From contig CAWEMO010000004.1 in assembly GCA_963810195.1 (NCBI GenBank), positions 124,001 to 188,000 on the forward strand: DNA of 64,000 bases. The letters are read 5' to 3'. The notes under the pieces were generated by a model. That model worked only from the letters and a program-made list of their open reading frames with translations. It was not told the origin of the DNA and did not search any database. Position numbers and translations under genes: made by a program. Shown in pieces: positions 44,932-53,572 of this stretch. This DNA is from Chersky-840 sp963810195 (GTDB taxonomy: Bacteria > Actinomycetota > Acidimicrobiia > Acidimicrobiales > UBA8190). How positions within the stretch are numbered: the first letter of the stretch is position 1; every line of letters begins with the position of its first letter.

Positions 44932-46128
44932 TCAGCGACGGGGCATCTTGATGGCGCGGTCGGCGATGATGTTCTTCTGCACCTCGGTGGTGCCGGCGCC
45001 GATCGACGTATAGCGCTGCCACACGTAGTTGTGGCTCCAATGCCCCTTGTCCACGGCATCCGGGCCGCCGCGTGCGAGGACCCCCGACGCGCCCAGGATG
45101 TCCACGCCGAGCTCGGCGATGGTCTGGGACAGGTAGCTCCACTGCAGCTTGGCCAGCGGCACCTCGGGCCAGTTCTTCTCACCCTTCAGGATCTTCGACA
45201 AGGCCCGGGCGTTGAGGAGACGGGTGAGCTCGAGCTGGGTCCACAGCCGGGCGATCCGGTCTCGGATCCCCGGGTCGTCGAGCGCCTCGGGGTTGTTCCG
45301 GCGTGCGGTGGCGATGAGGTTGTCGAGCTCGATGCGCATGGACACCGACAGCCCCGACGTGCCGACCCGTTCGTTGGCGAGGGTTCCCATGGCCACGTTC
45401 CAGCCCTGGTTCTCCTCCCCGAGCTGGTAGGCGGCGGGAACGCGCGCCCCGTCGAAGTTGACCTCGCAGAACAACTCGCCGCCCGTGATGTCGCGGATGA
45501 CGTTCACCTCGATGCCGGGGAGCTCCATGTCGACGATGAGCGCGGTGATCCCCTCGTGCTTGGCCCCGCGCTCTATGGCGCCGGGGTCCGTGCGCACCAG
45601 GAAGAGGCCCCACTTGGCGAGATGAGCCGTGGAGATCCAGATCTTGCGACCGGTGACGACGTACTCGTCACCGTCGAGCACCGCCAGGGTGCGCAGGTTG
45701 GCGAGGTCGGAGCCGGCTTCGGGCTCGGTGAAGCCCTGGCACCAGTGGACATCCGCGTTGAGGATCCCAGGGAGCCACATCTGCTGCTGTTCCTCGGTGC
45801 CCCAGCGCAGGATCATGGGACCGATCTGCCACAGGCCGTTGGCGTTGTAGATGCCCGGCGTCTTGGCCCGCGCCATCTCCTCCGAGTAGATGGTGTTCTG
45901 CATGACGGTGGCCTCCCGGCCCCCCCAGGACTTGGGCCAGTTGATGGCTGCCCACCGCCCCCCGTGCAGGCAGCGCTGCCAAGCCTGGCGGCGCAGCATG
46001 GTGCGGCGGTCCGGGTTGTTCTCGTCCCCGATCTCGCCCGATGCCATGAATTCGGGCAGGTTGGCGTCCAGCCACTCGCGCAGCTCGGCGCGGAATGCGT
46101 CGTCCTCGGCGGTGTAGGAGAAGTCCAC
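44932..46128 (-). CDS. Acyl-CoA dehydrogenase (long, alpha-subunit type)
   Basis: A 398-residue acyl-CoA dehydrogenase: MDFSYTAEDDAFRAELREWLDANLPEF, GFTEPEAGSDLANLRTLAV, GRKIWISTAHLAKWGLFLVRTD, LANERVGTSG and the C-terminal SIGAGTTEVQKNIIADRAIKMPRR. Ala replaces the MCAD-type catalytic Glu before GT. It lies 22 bp after the 2-hydroxyacid dehydrogenase gene in the unit controlled by the palindrome at 47178-47193. Confidence 0.88.
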   Translation of the reverse strand: MDFSYTAEDDAFRAELREWLDANLPEFMASGEIGDENNPDRRTMLRRQAWQRCLHGGRWAAINWPKSWGGREATVMQNTIYSEEMARAKTPGIYNANGLWQIGPMILRWGTEEQQQMWLPGILNADVHWCQGFTEPEAGSDLANLRTLAVLDGDEYVVTGRKIWISTAHLAKWGLFLVRTDPGAIERGAKHEGITALIVDMELPGIEVNVIRDITGGELFCEVNFDGARVPAAYQLGEENQGWNVAMGTLANERVGTSGLSVSMRIELDNLIATARRNNPEALDDPGIRDRIARLWTQLELTRLLNARALSKILKGEKNWPEVPLAKLQWSYLSQTIAELGVDILGASGVLARGGPDAVDKGHWSHNYVWQRYTSIGAGTTEVQKNIIADRAIKMPRR

Positions 46129-46150
46129 AGTTCCCTCGGTACTCGGGACG

Positions 46151-47134
46151 TCAGTGCTTCAGGACGTCGGGGTTGACGATGTTGCGCGGCGTAGCCCCGG
46201 CCAGCAGCCGGCACAGGTCGTCCGCGATGGTCTGGGTGTGGTTGACCTCGGTGTCGTAGGTGGCACCGCCGATGTGCGGGGTGAGCACCACGTTCGGAAA
46301 GGTCGTGAGCGGGTGGTCGGTGGGGAGGTGCTCCCCGACGAAGTGGTCGAGGCCCGCCGCGCTCACCTTGCCCGACCGCAGCGCGTCGACGAGGGCGTCG
46401 CCGTCGTGGAGCTGGGCGCGCGCCGTGTTGAGGAAGACGACGCCGTCGCGCATGGCCGCGAACTGCTCGCGCCCGATCATGCCGGTGGTCTCCTCGGTGA
46501 CCGGCGCGTGGAGCGACACCACGTCGGCGACCTCGAGGAGCTGCTCGAGGGTGTGGGTGGCATCCGCGGCGTAGGGGTCGTAGGCGACGACGTGCATGCC
46601 GAGGCCCTCGAGCCGCCAGCGCAGGGCGCGTCCGACGGCTCCGAGGCCCACGAGCCCGGCGGTGCGACCCGCCAGCTGCCAGGCCCGGAACCGCTGGTAG
46701 GGGATGGTCCCGTCCTTGTAGACCTCACCGGCGCGGACGTCGCGATCGGCGGCCAGCACCCCCCGGGTGGCAGCGAAGAGCAGTGCCACGCCGATCTCGG
46801 CCACCGCGTCGGCGTTGCGGGCGGGGGCGCGCAGCACCGGGACCCCGGCGGCAGTCGCCGCCTCGACGTCGACGTTGTTGGGGTCGCCGCGCGTGCTCGC
46901 CACCGCCACCAGCGGCAGGTCGAACACCGGTCCGGCGCAGCGATCCGCCTCCACCATGAGGATGGTGGCGCCCTCGTCCGCGGCCCGCTCCGCCAGCTGC
47001 TCGGCGTTGTAGATACGAAGGGGCTGGTGGTCGATCCAGGGGTCGATCACGAGGTCGGCGAGCTCGCGCAACAAGTCGACCCCGGGTCCCCGTACCGGGG
47101 TCGTCACAAGCGCCCGAGGGCGGGTCCGATCCAT
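46151..47134 (-). CDS. D-isomer specific 2-hydroxyacid dehydrogenase
   Basis: A 327-residue NAD-dependent dehydrogenase of the phosphoglycerate/glyoxylate reductase family. GLVGLGAVGRALRWRLEGLGMHVVAYDPY near 171-199 is the cofactor site; the catalytic Arg is in LNTARAQLHD, the Glu region precedes, and the His is in LTPHIGGATYDTE. ATG at 47134 after AAGGAGG; an upstream ATG at 47161 is less likely. It is divergent from a carbohydrate-kinase-like gene and shares a palindrome with it, and is followed by an acyl-CoA dehydrogenase. Reduction of a 2-keto acid, or the reverse, is expected. Confidence 0.87.
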   Translation of the reverse strand: MDRTRPRALVTTPVRGPGVDLLRELADLVIDPWIDHQPLRIYNAEQLAERAADEGATILMVEADRCAGPVFDLPLVAVASTRGDPNNVDVEAATAAGVPVLRAPARNADAVAEIGVALLFAATRGVLAADRDVRAGEVYKDGTIPYQRFRAWQLAGRTAGLVGLGAVGRALRWRLEGLGMHVVAYDPYAADATHTLEQLLEVADVVSLHAPVTEETTGMIGREQFAAMRDGVVFLNTARAQLHDGDALVDALRSGKVSAAGLDHFVGEHLPTDHPLTTFPNVVLTPHIGGATYDTEVNHTQTIADDLCRLLAGATPRNIVNPDVLKH

Positions 47135-47177
47135 CGATCCTCCTTCGGCCGCCGAAGTCATTCATAATGGCCGAGTC

Positions 47178-47193
47178 ATGACGGTCGTGTCAG
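47178..47193. promoter_or_regulatory. CTGAC-N6-GTCAG palindrome, site 7
   Basis: ATGAC-GGTCGT-GTCAG. It overlaps the first codons of the FGGY gene and lies 43 bp upstream of the divergent 2-hydroxyacid dehydrogenase start. Overlap with the start suggests a leaderless transcript or a later true start. Confidence 0.6.
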
Positions 47194-48643
47194 GTTCGGT
47201 AACCGTCGGCATCGATATCGGGACCACGGCCGTGAAGGCTGTCGCCGCCGACGCGAGCGGCGCGGTGCTGGCCCGCGCCCGCGTCCCGCACCGGCTGATC
47301 ACGCCGGCCCCGGACCAGCTCGAGCACGACGCGGGCCAGGCCTGGCGACGGGGGCCGATGCGTGCGCTGGCGCAGGTCACCGAGGGTGTGACCGACCTGG
47401 CCGGGGTGTGTGTCACCAGCATGGTGCCCTCCCTCGCCGCGGTGGACGGCCGGGGGATCCCCCGTTCCCCCGGTCTTCTCTACGGCGACGCCCGGGGCCG
47501 GGAGTTCGCGCTCGCCGGAGGCCCTGACGCCTCCCCGGGGGACATGGCCGCGGCGATGCCCGACGCCGGAGGGTTCGTGCGGTGGGCCGTGCACCAGGTC
47601 CCCGGAGCGCGCGGCTACTGGCCCGCCCAGGCTGTCGCCAACTACGCGCTGGGCCGGGTTCCCGCCATCGACACGGGCACCGCGATCTGCATGAGCTCGA
47701 TGCGGACGGGCAACCGGTGGAACCCCGAGGTCCTCGCCGAGCTCGGCGTGACCGAGAAGCAGCTTCCCGTCGTCGTCAACATGGGCGAACCTGCGGGGAC
47801 GGTCACGGGCACAGACGCTGTGCTCGCCGCGGGGACGGTCGACGCCTTGTGCGACCAGATCGTCTCGGGCGCCACCCAGGCCGGAGACGTCCTCGTCATC
47901 TTCGGGGCGACGCTGATCGTGTGGGCCGTGGTCGACGACTGGGTCGAAGCCCCGGGGTTGTGGACGCTGCCTCACACCGTTGCCGGCAAGGTCCTCGTGG
48001 GCGGTCCGAGCAACGCCGGAGCGCTCTTCGTGGACTGGGCCCGCTCCGTGCTGAAGGGTGCGGCACCCCGCCCGGCGCGCAAGGCCTCCCCTGCGCCCGG
48101 CGGGCCCGCCGCGTCCGGGGCGGCAGGCGCGCCGGCCCAGGGTGCCGAGGCTCCCGAGCCGGGAGGGCGCCGCGGCGATCCCGAGCGCGTGCCGGTGTGG
48201 ACGCCCTACCTTCGGGGTGAGCGCGCCCCGTTCCACGACACGACCCTGCGGGCCGGCCTGCACGACCTCGACTTGACCCATGACGCCGGGTCGGTGGAGC
48301 GCGCCGCCTACGAAGCGAGTGGATTCGTCATCCGCCACATGCTCGACCGGGCCGGCGTCGTGGCGCGGCGCATCGTGGCCAGCGGGGGCGGCACCCACGT
48401 CCTGCCCTGGATGCAGGGTGTGGCCGATGCCAACGGCCTGCCCGTCGACACGGTGGGCGTCCCGGAGGGCTCCGCCCTCGGTGCTGCCTATATCGCCGCG
48501 CTGGACGGCCGGCCTCGAGTCGTCTCTCGACGGTGCCCAGCAGTGGGCCCGCGTGGGTCGGCGGATCGAGCCCGACAGCGCGCTGGGCGGCCGCCGCCTC
48601 CGAGCGCTACGCGCGGTTCCTCGCATTCAGCCCCCGGACCTGA
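47178..48643 (+). pseudogene. FGGY-family carbohydrate kinase (two frameshifts)
   Basis: The frame begins VTVGIDIGTTAVKAVAADASG, the phosphate-1 motif of FGGY kinases, followed by GVCVTSMVPSLAAVD, VIFGATLIVWAVV and SGGGTHVLPWMQGVADANGLPV with the adenosine motif GSALGAAYIAA. It resembles xylulokinases. A Pro/Ala/Gly-rich insert lies at about 48055-48180. After 48500 the sense shifts: AGLESSLDGAQQWARVGRRIEPD is in a second frame, and WAAAASERYARFLAFSPRT ending at 48643 in a third. Two extra bases near 48505 and 48582 account for this. It may be a young pseudogene or contain sequence errors. Substrate unknown. Confidence 0.75.
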
Positions 48644-48736
48644 CGGCGGCCCGCCCCGCCCGCCTCCAGCCCCGCCTCGCGCCCCGCCTGGGCGTCGCCC
48701 GGACGCTCTGTCATGCTTGGGAACGGAGGTGACGCG

Positions 48737-49138
48737 GTGAGTCCCAAGGCACAAGAGCACGACGAGGACGGTCCCGGTGACGACTGGGTGTTCCCCTTCG
48801 AAGCCGAGTTGCACGCGTTCGCGCCGGGCCTGCACGAGGCCCAGAACGCCTGGCTGGCCCAGATCGACTCGCTGCGCGCGCCCGACCGCAAGACGCACGA
48901 GCTCATCCGCATGGTGTGCACCGTCATCCTGCGCAACCCACCGGGAGTCCAGCGCCACGCCATGCTGGCGGCGGAAGTGGGCGCGACGTGGGAGGAGATC
49001 GCCGGCAGCATCGTGCTGACCGAGCCGGCGTTCGGGCTCCTGCGCGTGGTCGAAGCACTTCCCTGGGCCCGTCGTGGATTCGAGCGTGGACATGCCGCTG
49101 TCGACGACCAGGCGTCGCGCCGTCGCCCTTCGGCCTAG
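48737..49138 (+). CDS. Carboxymuconolactone decarboxylase-like protein
   Basis: A 133-residue all-helical protein with RKTHELIRMVCTVILRNPPGVQRHAMLAAEVGATWEEIAGSIVLTEPAFG, the CMD/AhpD fold signature. The CxxC redox pair of AhpD is absent, so peroxidase activity is unlikely. GTG at 48737 after GGAGGTGA; an upstream ATG at 48713 is less likely. It overlaps the convergent TetR gene by 4 bp. Function unknown beyond the fold. Confidence 0.75.
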   Translation: MSPKAQEHDEDGPGDDWVFPFEAELHAFAPGLHEAQNAWLAQIDSLRAPDRKTHELIRMVCTVILRNPPGVQRHAMLAAEVGATWEEIAGSIVLTEPAFGLLRVVEALPWARRGFERGHAAVDDQASRRRPSA

Positions 49139-49974
49139 CGCCTGCGGGGCTCCTTCTCCACTTTCTGGTCCCCGGCCGGGTCTGCACTGCCGTCACCCGC
49201 CGGGACTGCTTTGCCGTCGCCGGCGGTGCTCGACAGCACATGCTCGGGCGGAGGGCCTCCGCCGAACAGTCCCCGGTGCACCAAGGTCGTGAGCGTGTCG
49301 AGCGCCGACGCGTCGACGGGCTCCCGGGCGAATTGGCGGAGCTGATGGAACCTGTCGACCATCGCCACCACGGCCTCCGACGCGGCGTTGGCATCGATGC
49401 CGGGGTTGGGCCCGGCCCCGTCGATGCGCGCCGCCAGGGCGCGCGCCACCCCTCCGGCGGCGACGTGGGCCTGAGCGCTCAACTCGGTGTCGCTCACCAC
49501 CAGGTCCGTCCAGGCGCGCAGCACCGGGGCGTAGCGCTGCCAGGCCACGGAGAAGCGTTCCATCCAGGTGCGCAGCTCCTGCCATCCCTCCGCGTCGGGG
49601 CCCACCGGTCCGAGCGCGTCGTCGAGCGCGGCGACCACTTCGCCCGCCTCGCCGACGAGGGCGCGCAGGAGGTCCTCCTTGTTGGAGAAGTAGAGGTAGA
49701 ACGTGCCGTGGGAGGTGCGTGCCACCTTGACGATGTCGTCGACCCGCGCCGCGTGGTACCCGCGCCGGGCGAAGACGACCATGGCGGCGTCGAGGAGCTT
49801 GCGCATGGTCTTGCGCCCCTGGCTGCGCAGGGCGCGCTTGCTGGCGGGCTCCCCGGCGATGCCCACTTTGGGGCCGCGAGGAGACTCCCGTTTGCCGTTG
49901 GTGCCACTCTTCGCGCCCTGGGCGCTCACCGGGTCGGGCCCCGACGGGGCGTTCGGCGGTGTCGCCGGTCCCAT
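49135..49974 (-). CDS. TetR-family transcriptional regulator
   Basis: A 279-residue regulator with long disordered, Gly/Pro/Lys-rich N- and C-terminal tails. The DNA-binding domain is at about 52-104: RKTMRKLLDAAMVVFARRGYHAARVDDIVKVARTSHGTFYLYFSNKEDLLRAL. It is transcribed after the alcohol dehydrogenase with a 16-bp gap, so it may belong to the unit starting at 54772, which is controlled by a CTGAC-N6-GTCAG site. That makes it one candidate for the regulator of those sites, without proof. Confidence 0.86.
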   Translation of the reverse strand: MGPATPPNAPSGPDPVSAQGAKSGTNGKRESPRGPKVGIAGEPASKRALRSQGRKTMRKLLDAAMVVFARRGYHAARVDDIVKVARTSHGTFYLYFSNKEDLLRALVGEAGEVVAALDDALGPVGPDAEGWQELRTWMERFSVAWQRYAPVLRAWTDLVVSDTELSAQAHVAAGGVARALAARIDGAGPNPGIDANAASEAVVAMVDRFHQLRQFAREPVDASALDTLTTLVHRGLFGGGPPPEHVLSSTAGDGKAVPAGDGSADPAGDQKVEKEPRRR

Positions 49975-49990
49975 GCCAGGGGCATCGTAG

Positions 49991-51238
49991 TCACCGACCC
50001 GTCGCGGACGGCTCGAAAGCGACCTTGATGGCGCCGCTCGTGTCCTGGCGGGCGATGGCCCTCAGGGCGTCCCACCACCGCTCGAGTGGGAACCGGTGCG
50101 TCAGCATGCCGCTCAAGTCCACCCGGCCCGAGGCGGTCATGTCGAGATAGTGGGCGATGGCGTGCTTGCGCACGCCCTCGACCTCTTCGATGCCGAAGGC
50201 GTTGGACCCGGCGATGGTGAGCTCTTTGAAGTAGACCGGCGTCCACTCCCACCGGCCCGGGGTGTGCACCCCGCTCTGGACGAGCGTGCCGCGCTCGGCC
50301 AGCACGCGCACCCCGACCTCGAGCGTCTCGGGCCGGGCCACGGTGTCGTAGACGACGTCGATCCCGCCGGGGTGGGCGACGGGGAGGCCGTCGAAGGGGG
50401 TGTGCAGCTCCCCGCCCGACCACGCCGCCAGCTCCTCGACGAGAGCCAGGCGCGGTTCGTGGGCCAGCACCTTGGCGGCCCCGAGCCGCGTGGCGAACTC
50501 GGCTTGGGCGGCAAAGCGTGCCACCACGGCGACCTCGACGTCGGGGTACAACGCCCGCAACGCGGCCACACTGCTCACGCCGAGCGCGCCCGCTCCGTAG
50601 ACCAGTGCCCTGCCGCCGGGGGGTGGGGGGTGGTGCAGGATGGCGTGCATCGACACCGCGAACGGGTCCGCCAGCACCGCCAGAGTGTCGGGCACCTCGG
50701 GCGGGACGTGGATCAGCATGGAGTCGTGCGCGGCGAGGAGGTCCGCCCACGCGCCGGGCGCGTCGGTGGTCACCCCCACGTGGACGCCCGGGCCCAGCGC
50801 GCCGCGGGTGAAGCTCCAGCACAGGTTCAGGTCGCCCGCCTGGCACGGGGGGCACAGCGGTTCCACGCCACGCGGCGCGCACGTGAGCCACGGATTGAGC
50901 ACCACACGGTCGCCCACCTCCACGCCCTCGGCGGCGGGCCCCAGCTCGACGACCTCGGCCACCACCTCGTGGCCGGGAACGTGGGGGAGCGACGAGAAGG
51001 CGGACATGGGGTTGTCGACGTCACCCTCGCCGAAGTCGCCGAGCACGAGCTTGGCGTCGGATCCGCAGATGCCCGAAAGGATCGGCCGAGTCACCACCCA
51101 GTCGGGCCGGGGCGGACGGGCGTCCTCGACCTGGTGGAGACCGAAGGGGAGCGACGCCAGCATGCGCTCGAGGTCGTCCGTCGGTTGCGGTCGCGGCTCA
51201 TCGCGCGCGGGCGGCGCACCGAACACGAGCGCCCTCAC
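49991..51238 (-). CDS. Zinc-binding alcohol dehydrogenase (MDR family)
   Basis: A 415-residue medium-chain dehydrogenase. SGICGSDAKLVLGD and HVPGHEVVAEVVELGP give the catalytic zinc, the Cys-rich CAPRGVEPLCPPCQAGDLNLC the structural zinc, and VYGAGALGVSSVAAL the NAD turn. The GTG at 51238 (VRALVFG) looks like a natural MDR start; a longer frame to 51349 would translate an 18-bp repeat. It follows the CoA transferase gene after about 190 bp. Substrate unknown; the loop before the structural zinc is longer than usual. Confidence 0.82.
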   Translation of the reverse strand: MRALVFGAPPARDEPRPQPTDDLERMLASLPFGLHQVEDARPPRPDWVVTRPILSGICGSDAKLVLGDFGEGDVDNPMSAFSSLPHVPGHEVVAEVVELGPAAEGVEVGDRVVLNPWLTCAPRGVEPLCPPCQAGDLNLCWSFTRGALGPGVHVGVTTDAPGAWADLLAAHDSMLIHVPPEVPDTLAVLADPFAVSMHAILHHPPPPGGRALVYGAGALGVSSVAALRALYPDVEVAVVARFAAQAEFATRLGAAKVLAHEPRLALVEELAAWSGGELHTPFDGLPVAHPGGIDVVYDTVARPETLEVGVRVLAERGTLVQSGVHTPGRWEWTPVYFKELTIAGSNAFGIEEVEGVRKHAIAHYLDMTASGRVDLSGMLTHRFPLERWWDALRAIARQDTSGAIKVAFEPSATGR

Positions 51239-51271
51239 GAGAGACTCGTCGTGCCGGTGCCGGCCTCGCCT

Positions 51272-51335
51272 GGCGCCATCACCGACACTGGCGCCATCAC
51301 CGACACTGACGCCATCACCGACACTGACGCTGATG
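51272..51335. repeat. 18-bp tandem repeat upstream of the alcohol dehydrogenase
   Basis: GGCGCCATCACCGACACT occurs at 51272-51289 and 51290-51307, then with one change at 51308-51325 and a partial copy. It is 33 bp from the GTG at 51238, in the leader between the CoA transferase stop at 51428 and this gene. Confidence 0.75.
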
Positions 51336-51427
51336 CGGCAGGCCCACATCCAATCCTCATCATGGATTGCTCCCCGGTTCCCCTCGTTCGCACCGCGCCC
51401 GCAGACGGGGCCGCCCCCCGATCCACT

Positions 51428-52657
51428 TCACACGATCCCCTTGGACTGCAGCTCTTCGAGCTCCGACGCCGCCAGGCCGACGAGGTCGCACCACACCTCC
51501 CGGTTGTGCGCGCCGAGTTCCGGTGCCCCGGCGGGCGGAGACTGGTCTTCGCCGACCAACCTCGGGTACGGCGCCTGCTGGCGCAGGGGACCGAGCACCG
51601 GGTCGCCCACCGTGACGAGATCCCGGCGTGCCGCGAAGTGGGGATCCAGCGCGATGTCCCGGGCACTGTAGGCGGTGGCCACGGGGACGTCGTGGGCGAT
51701 GCACGCCTGCTCCACTTCGACCGCGCTCTGGCTCGAGGTCCACTTGGCCACCAGCTCGTTGATGGTGTCGCCGTTACGGGCCCGGTCGGCCAAGGTGGCG
51801 AAGCGGGGGTCCTCGAGCAGGTCGGGGCGCCCCATGGCGCGACACAGGCGTCGGAAGTTGGCGTCACCGCCAGCCACCACGCACACGTAGTTGCCGTCCG
51901 CGGTGGGGTAGTTGTCGAGCGGAGCGGAGTTCGACAGCCTGTTGCCCTCACGGGTCCGGATCGTGCCGACCCGGTCATATGCCGGGATCGTCCATTCCAG
52001 GATGCGCAGCACCGATCCATACAGTGACGCGTCGACGACCGCGCCCTGGCGATCTCCCGGGCGCGTTGGGTCTCCCGGGCGCGTTGGGTCTCCCGGGCGC
52101 GCCGCGTCTCTGCGGTACAGCGCGGCCAGGGCCGCTTCGGCGGCGAACACCCCGGTGAGGTAGTCGGCCACGGTGACCCCGGGGCGAACCGGGGGTCGGT
52201 CCGGCTCACCGGTCAGGTTCAGCAGGCCGCCGTAGGCCACGCCGAGGCGGTCGAGCCCCGGCCGTGCCGCGTAGGGGCCGTCCTGGCCGAAGGCGCTGAT
52301 GCGGACGAACACCAGGCCGGGGTCGAGCGCGTCGGGGCCGAGTCCCCACCCCTCCATCGTCCCGGGGCGGAAGTTCTCGCACACGACGTCCGCCTGCGCC
52401 GCCAGGCGACGGAAGAGGTCCTGGCCTTCGGGTTTTCTGAGGTCGCAGGTGGCGCTCTTGCGCCCACGGCCCTCCACGGCCCAGAACAGCGAGTAGCCGT
52501 CGACGAACGGGCCGATGCCGCGCATGAAGTCGCCGGAGCCGGGTTGCTCCACCTTCACGACCTCGGCTCCCCACTCGCCGAGGAGTCCCGCGCAGAACGG
52601 GGCGCCGATCCTGGTGCCGACGTCGATCACCCGAAGGCCGTCGAGGGGTCCCGGCAT
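51428..52657 (-). CDS. CaiB/BaiF class III CoA transferase
   Basis: A 409-residue CoA transferase: LDGLRVIDVGTRIGAPFCAGLLGEWGAEVVKVEQPGSGDFMR at the N-terminus, CDLRKPEGQDLFRRL, ENFRPGTMEGWGLG, and GQDGPYAARPGLDRLGVAYGGLLNLTGEPDRPP. Such enzymes move CoA between carboxylic acids or, in the racemase branch, epimerise 2-methylacyl-CoA. Just before AVVDASLYGSVLRI lies a DPTRPG repeat encoded by an 18-bp tandem repeat at 52052-52105. It starts 9 bp after the enoyl-CoA hydratase stop in the same unit. Confidence 0.87.
   Translation of the reverse strand: MPGPLDGLRVIDVGTRIGAPFCAGLLGEWGAEVVKVEQPGSGDFMRGIGPFVDGYSLFWAVEGRGRKSATCDLRKPEGQDLFRRLAAQADVVCENFRPGTMEGWGLGPDALDPGLVFVRISAFGQDGPYAARPGLDRLGVAYGGLLNLTGEPDRPPVRPGVTVADYLTGVFAAEAALAALYRRDAARPGDPTRPGDPTRPGDRQGAVVDASLYGSVLRILEWTIPAYDRVGTIRTREGNRLSNSAPLDNYPTADGNYVCVVAGGDANFRRLCRAMGRPDLLEDPRFATLADRARNGDTINELVAKWTSSQSAVEVEQACIAHDVPVATAYSARDIALDPHFAARRDLVTVGDPVLGPLRQQAPYPRLVGEDQSPPAGAPELGAHNREVWCDLVGLAASELEELQSKGIV
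52052..52105. repeat. 18-bp in-frame tandem repeat inside the CoA transferase gene
   Basis: TCTCCCGGGCGCGTTGGG is present at 52052-52069 and 52070-52087 and in diverged form at 52088-52105. It encodes the hexapeptide repeat DPTRPG in a loop of the enzyme. Confidence 0.75.
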
Positions 52658-52666
52658 GCCGCCGCG

Positions 52667-53521
52667 TCAGTCCTGGTCGGGAGGAGCATCCCCCCGGTCG
52701 CGGGCCGCGAACACCTCTTTCATCGAGCCCAACTGCTTGCGCTGCTCGAGGGCGGACAGGGCGGTGGCGGTGTTGTGGGCCCACTGGTGGGCCATGAAGT
52801 GGTAGCGCCACGACGCCCCCTTGCCCATGAGTTCTCCCACGTGGTTGAGCGAGTCCTTGACCACCTGGGCGGTCACGGGCGGGACGAGAGCGACGCGCTG
52901 GGCCAGTTCCATGGTCCGTGCCATGAGCTCGTCGCGGGGCACGACCTTGTTCACGAGACCGAGGCGTTCCGCCTCGGTGGCGTCGAGCTCCTCGGCGGCG
53001 AGGAGGAATTCCTTGGCCTTGCGGATGCCGAGCTCCCACGGCTCGACCAGGAGCTCGACCCCGGCACCGGTCATGCGCAGGACGGGGTTGGAGAACTTTG
53101 CGTCGTCGGCGGCCACGATGAGGTCGCACATGCACGCCAGCATGAGGCCGGCCGCCACGCACTTGCCCTGCACGGCGGCGATGGTGGGCTTGCGGAAGTC
53201 GTGGATCTTGCGGCATCGGTCCACGTACATGATCTGCTCGTGGCGGAACTTGCCTTCGGGGGTCTCGCGCATGGCGACCCAGGCGTCGGGCTCCTCGGTG
53301 CCGACGAGCGCCTTGAGGTCGTGCCCGGCGCTGAAGTGCTTCCCGGCGCCGGCCAGCACCACGACGCGCACATCGTCGTCGTAGTCGGCGCGGTCGAAGC
53401 ACGCGTCGAGCTCGTCGATCAGCGCGCTGCTCTGGGCGTTGGCGACCTCCGGGCGGTTCATGGTGAGGATGGCGACAGGTCCGTCGACCTCGTAGCGGAC
53501 CACCGGCTCAGTGCTTGCCAC
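52667..53521 (-). CDS. Enoyl-CoA hydratase/isomerase family protein
   Basis: A 284-residue crotonase: VAILTMNRPEVANAQSS, GKHFSAGHDLKAL near 59-71 (first oxyanion segment), QGKCVAAGLMLACMCDLIVAADDAKFSNP (second), and a long C-terminal helix ending AARDRGDAPPDQD. The extra loop with EEPDAWVAMRETPEGKFRHEQIMY is typical of an actinobacterial EchA group. It lies between an acyl-CoA dehydrogenase and a CoA transferase, consistent with hydration of the dehydrogenase product. Confidence 0.88.
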   Translation of the reverse strand: MASTEPVVRYEVDGPVAILTMNRPEVANAQSSALIDELDACFDRADYDDDVRVVVLAGAGKHFSAGHDLKALVGTEEPDAWVAMRETPEGKFRHEQIMYVDRCRKIHDFRKPTIAAVQGKCVAAGLMLACMCDLIVAADDAKFSNPVLRMTGAGVELLVEPWELGIRKAKEFLLAAEELDATEAERLGLVNKVVPRDELMARTMELAQRVALVPPVTAQVVKDSLNHVGELMGKGASWRYHFMAHQWAHNTATALSALEQRKQLGSMKEVFAARDRGDAPPDQD

Positions 53522-53572
53522 GGCGAACCTCCTTCGTCACTGCCGGCGGTCGACCCGGCCTCATCCGGGCCG

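Noticed and set aside
49973..49985. ATGCC-AGG-GGCAT dyad at the start of the TetR gene
   Set aside because: Arms are only 5 bp and overlap the coding start; such short dyads are expected by chance.
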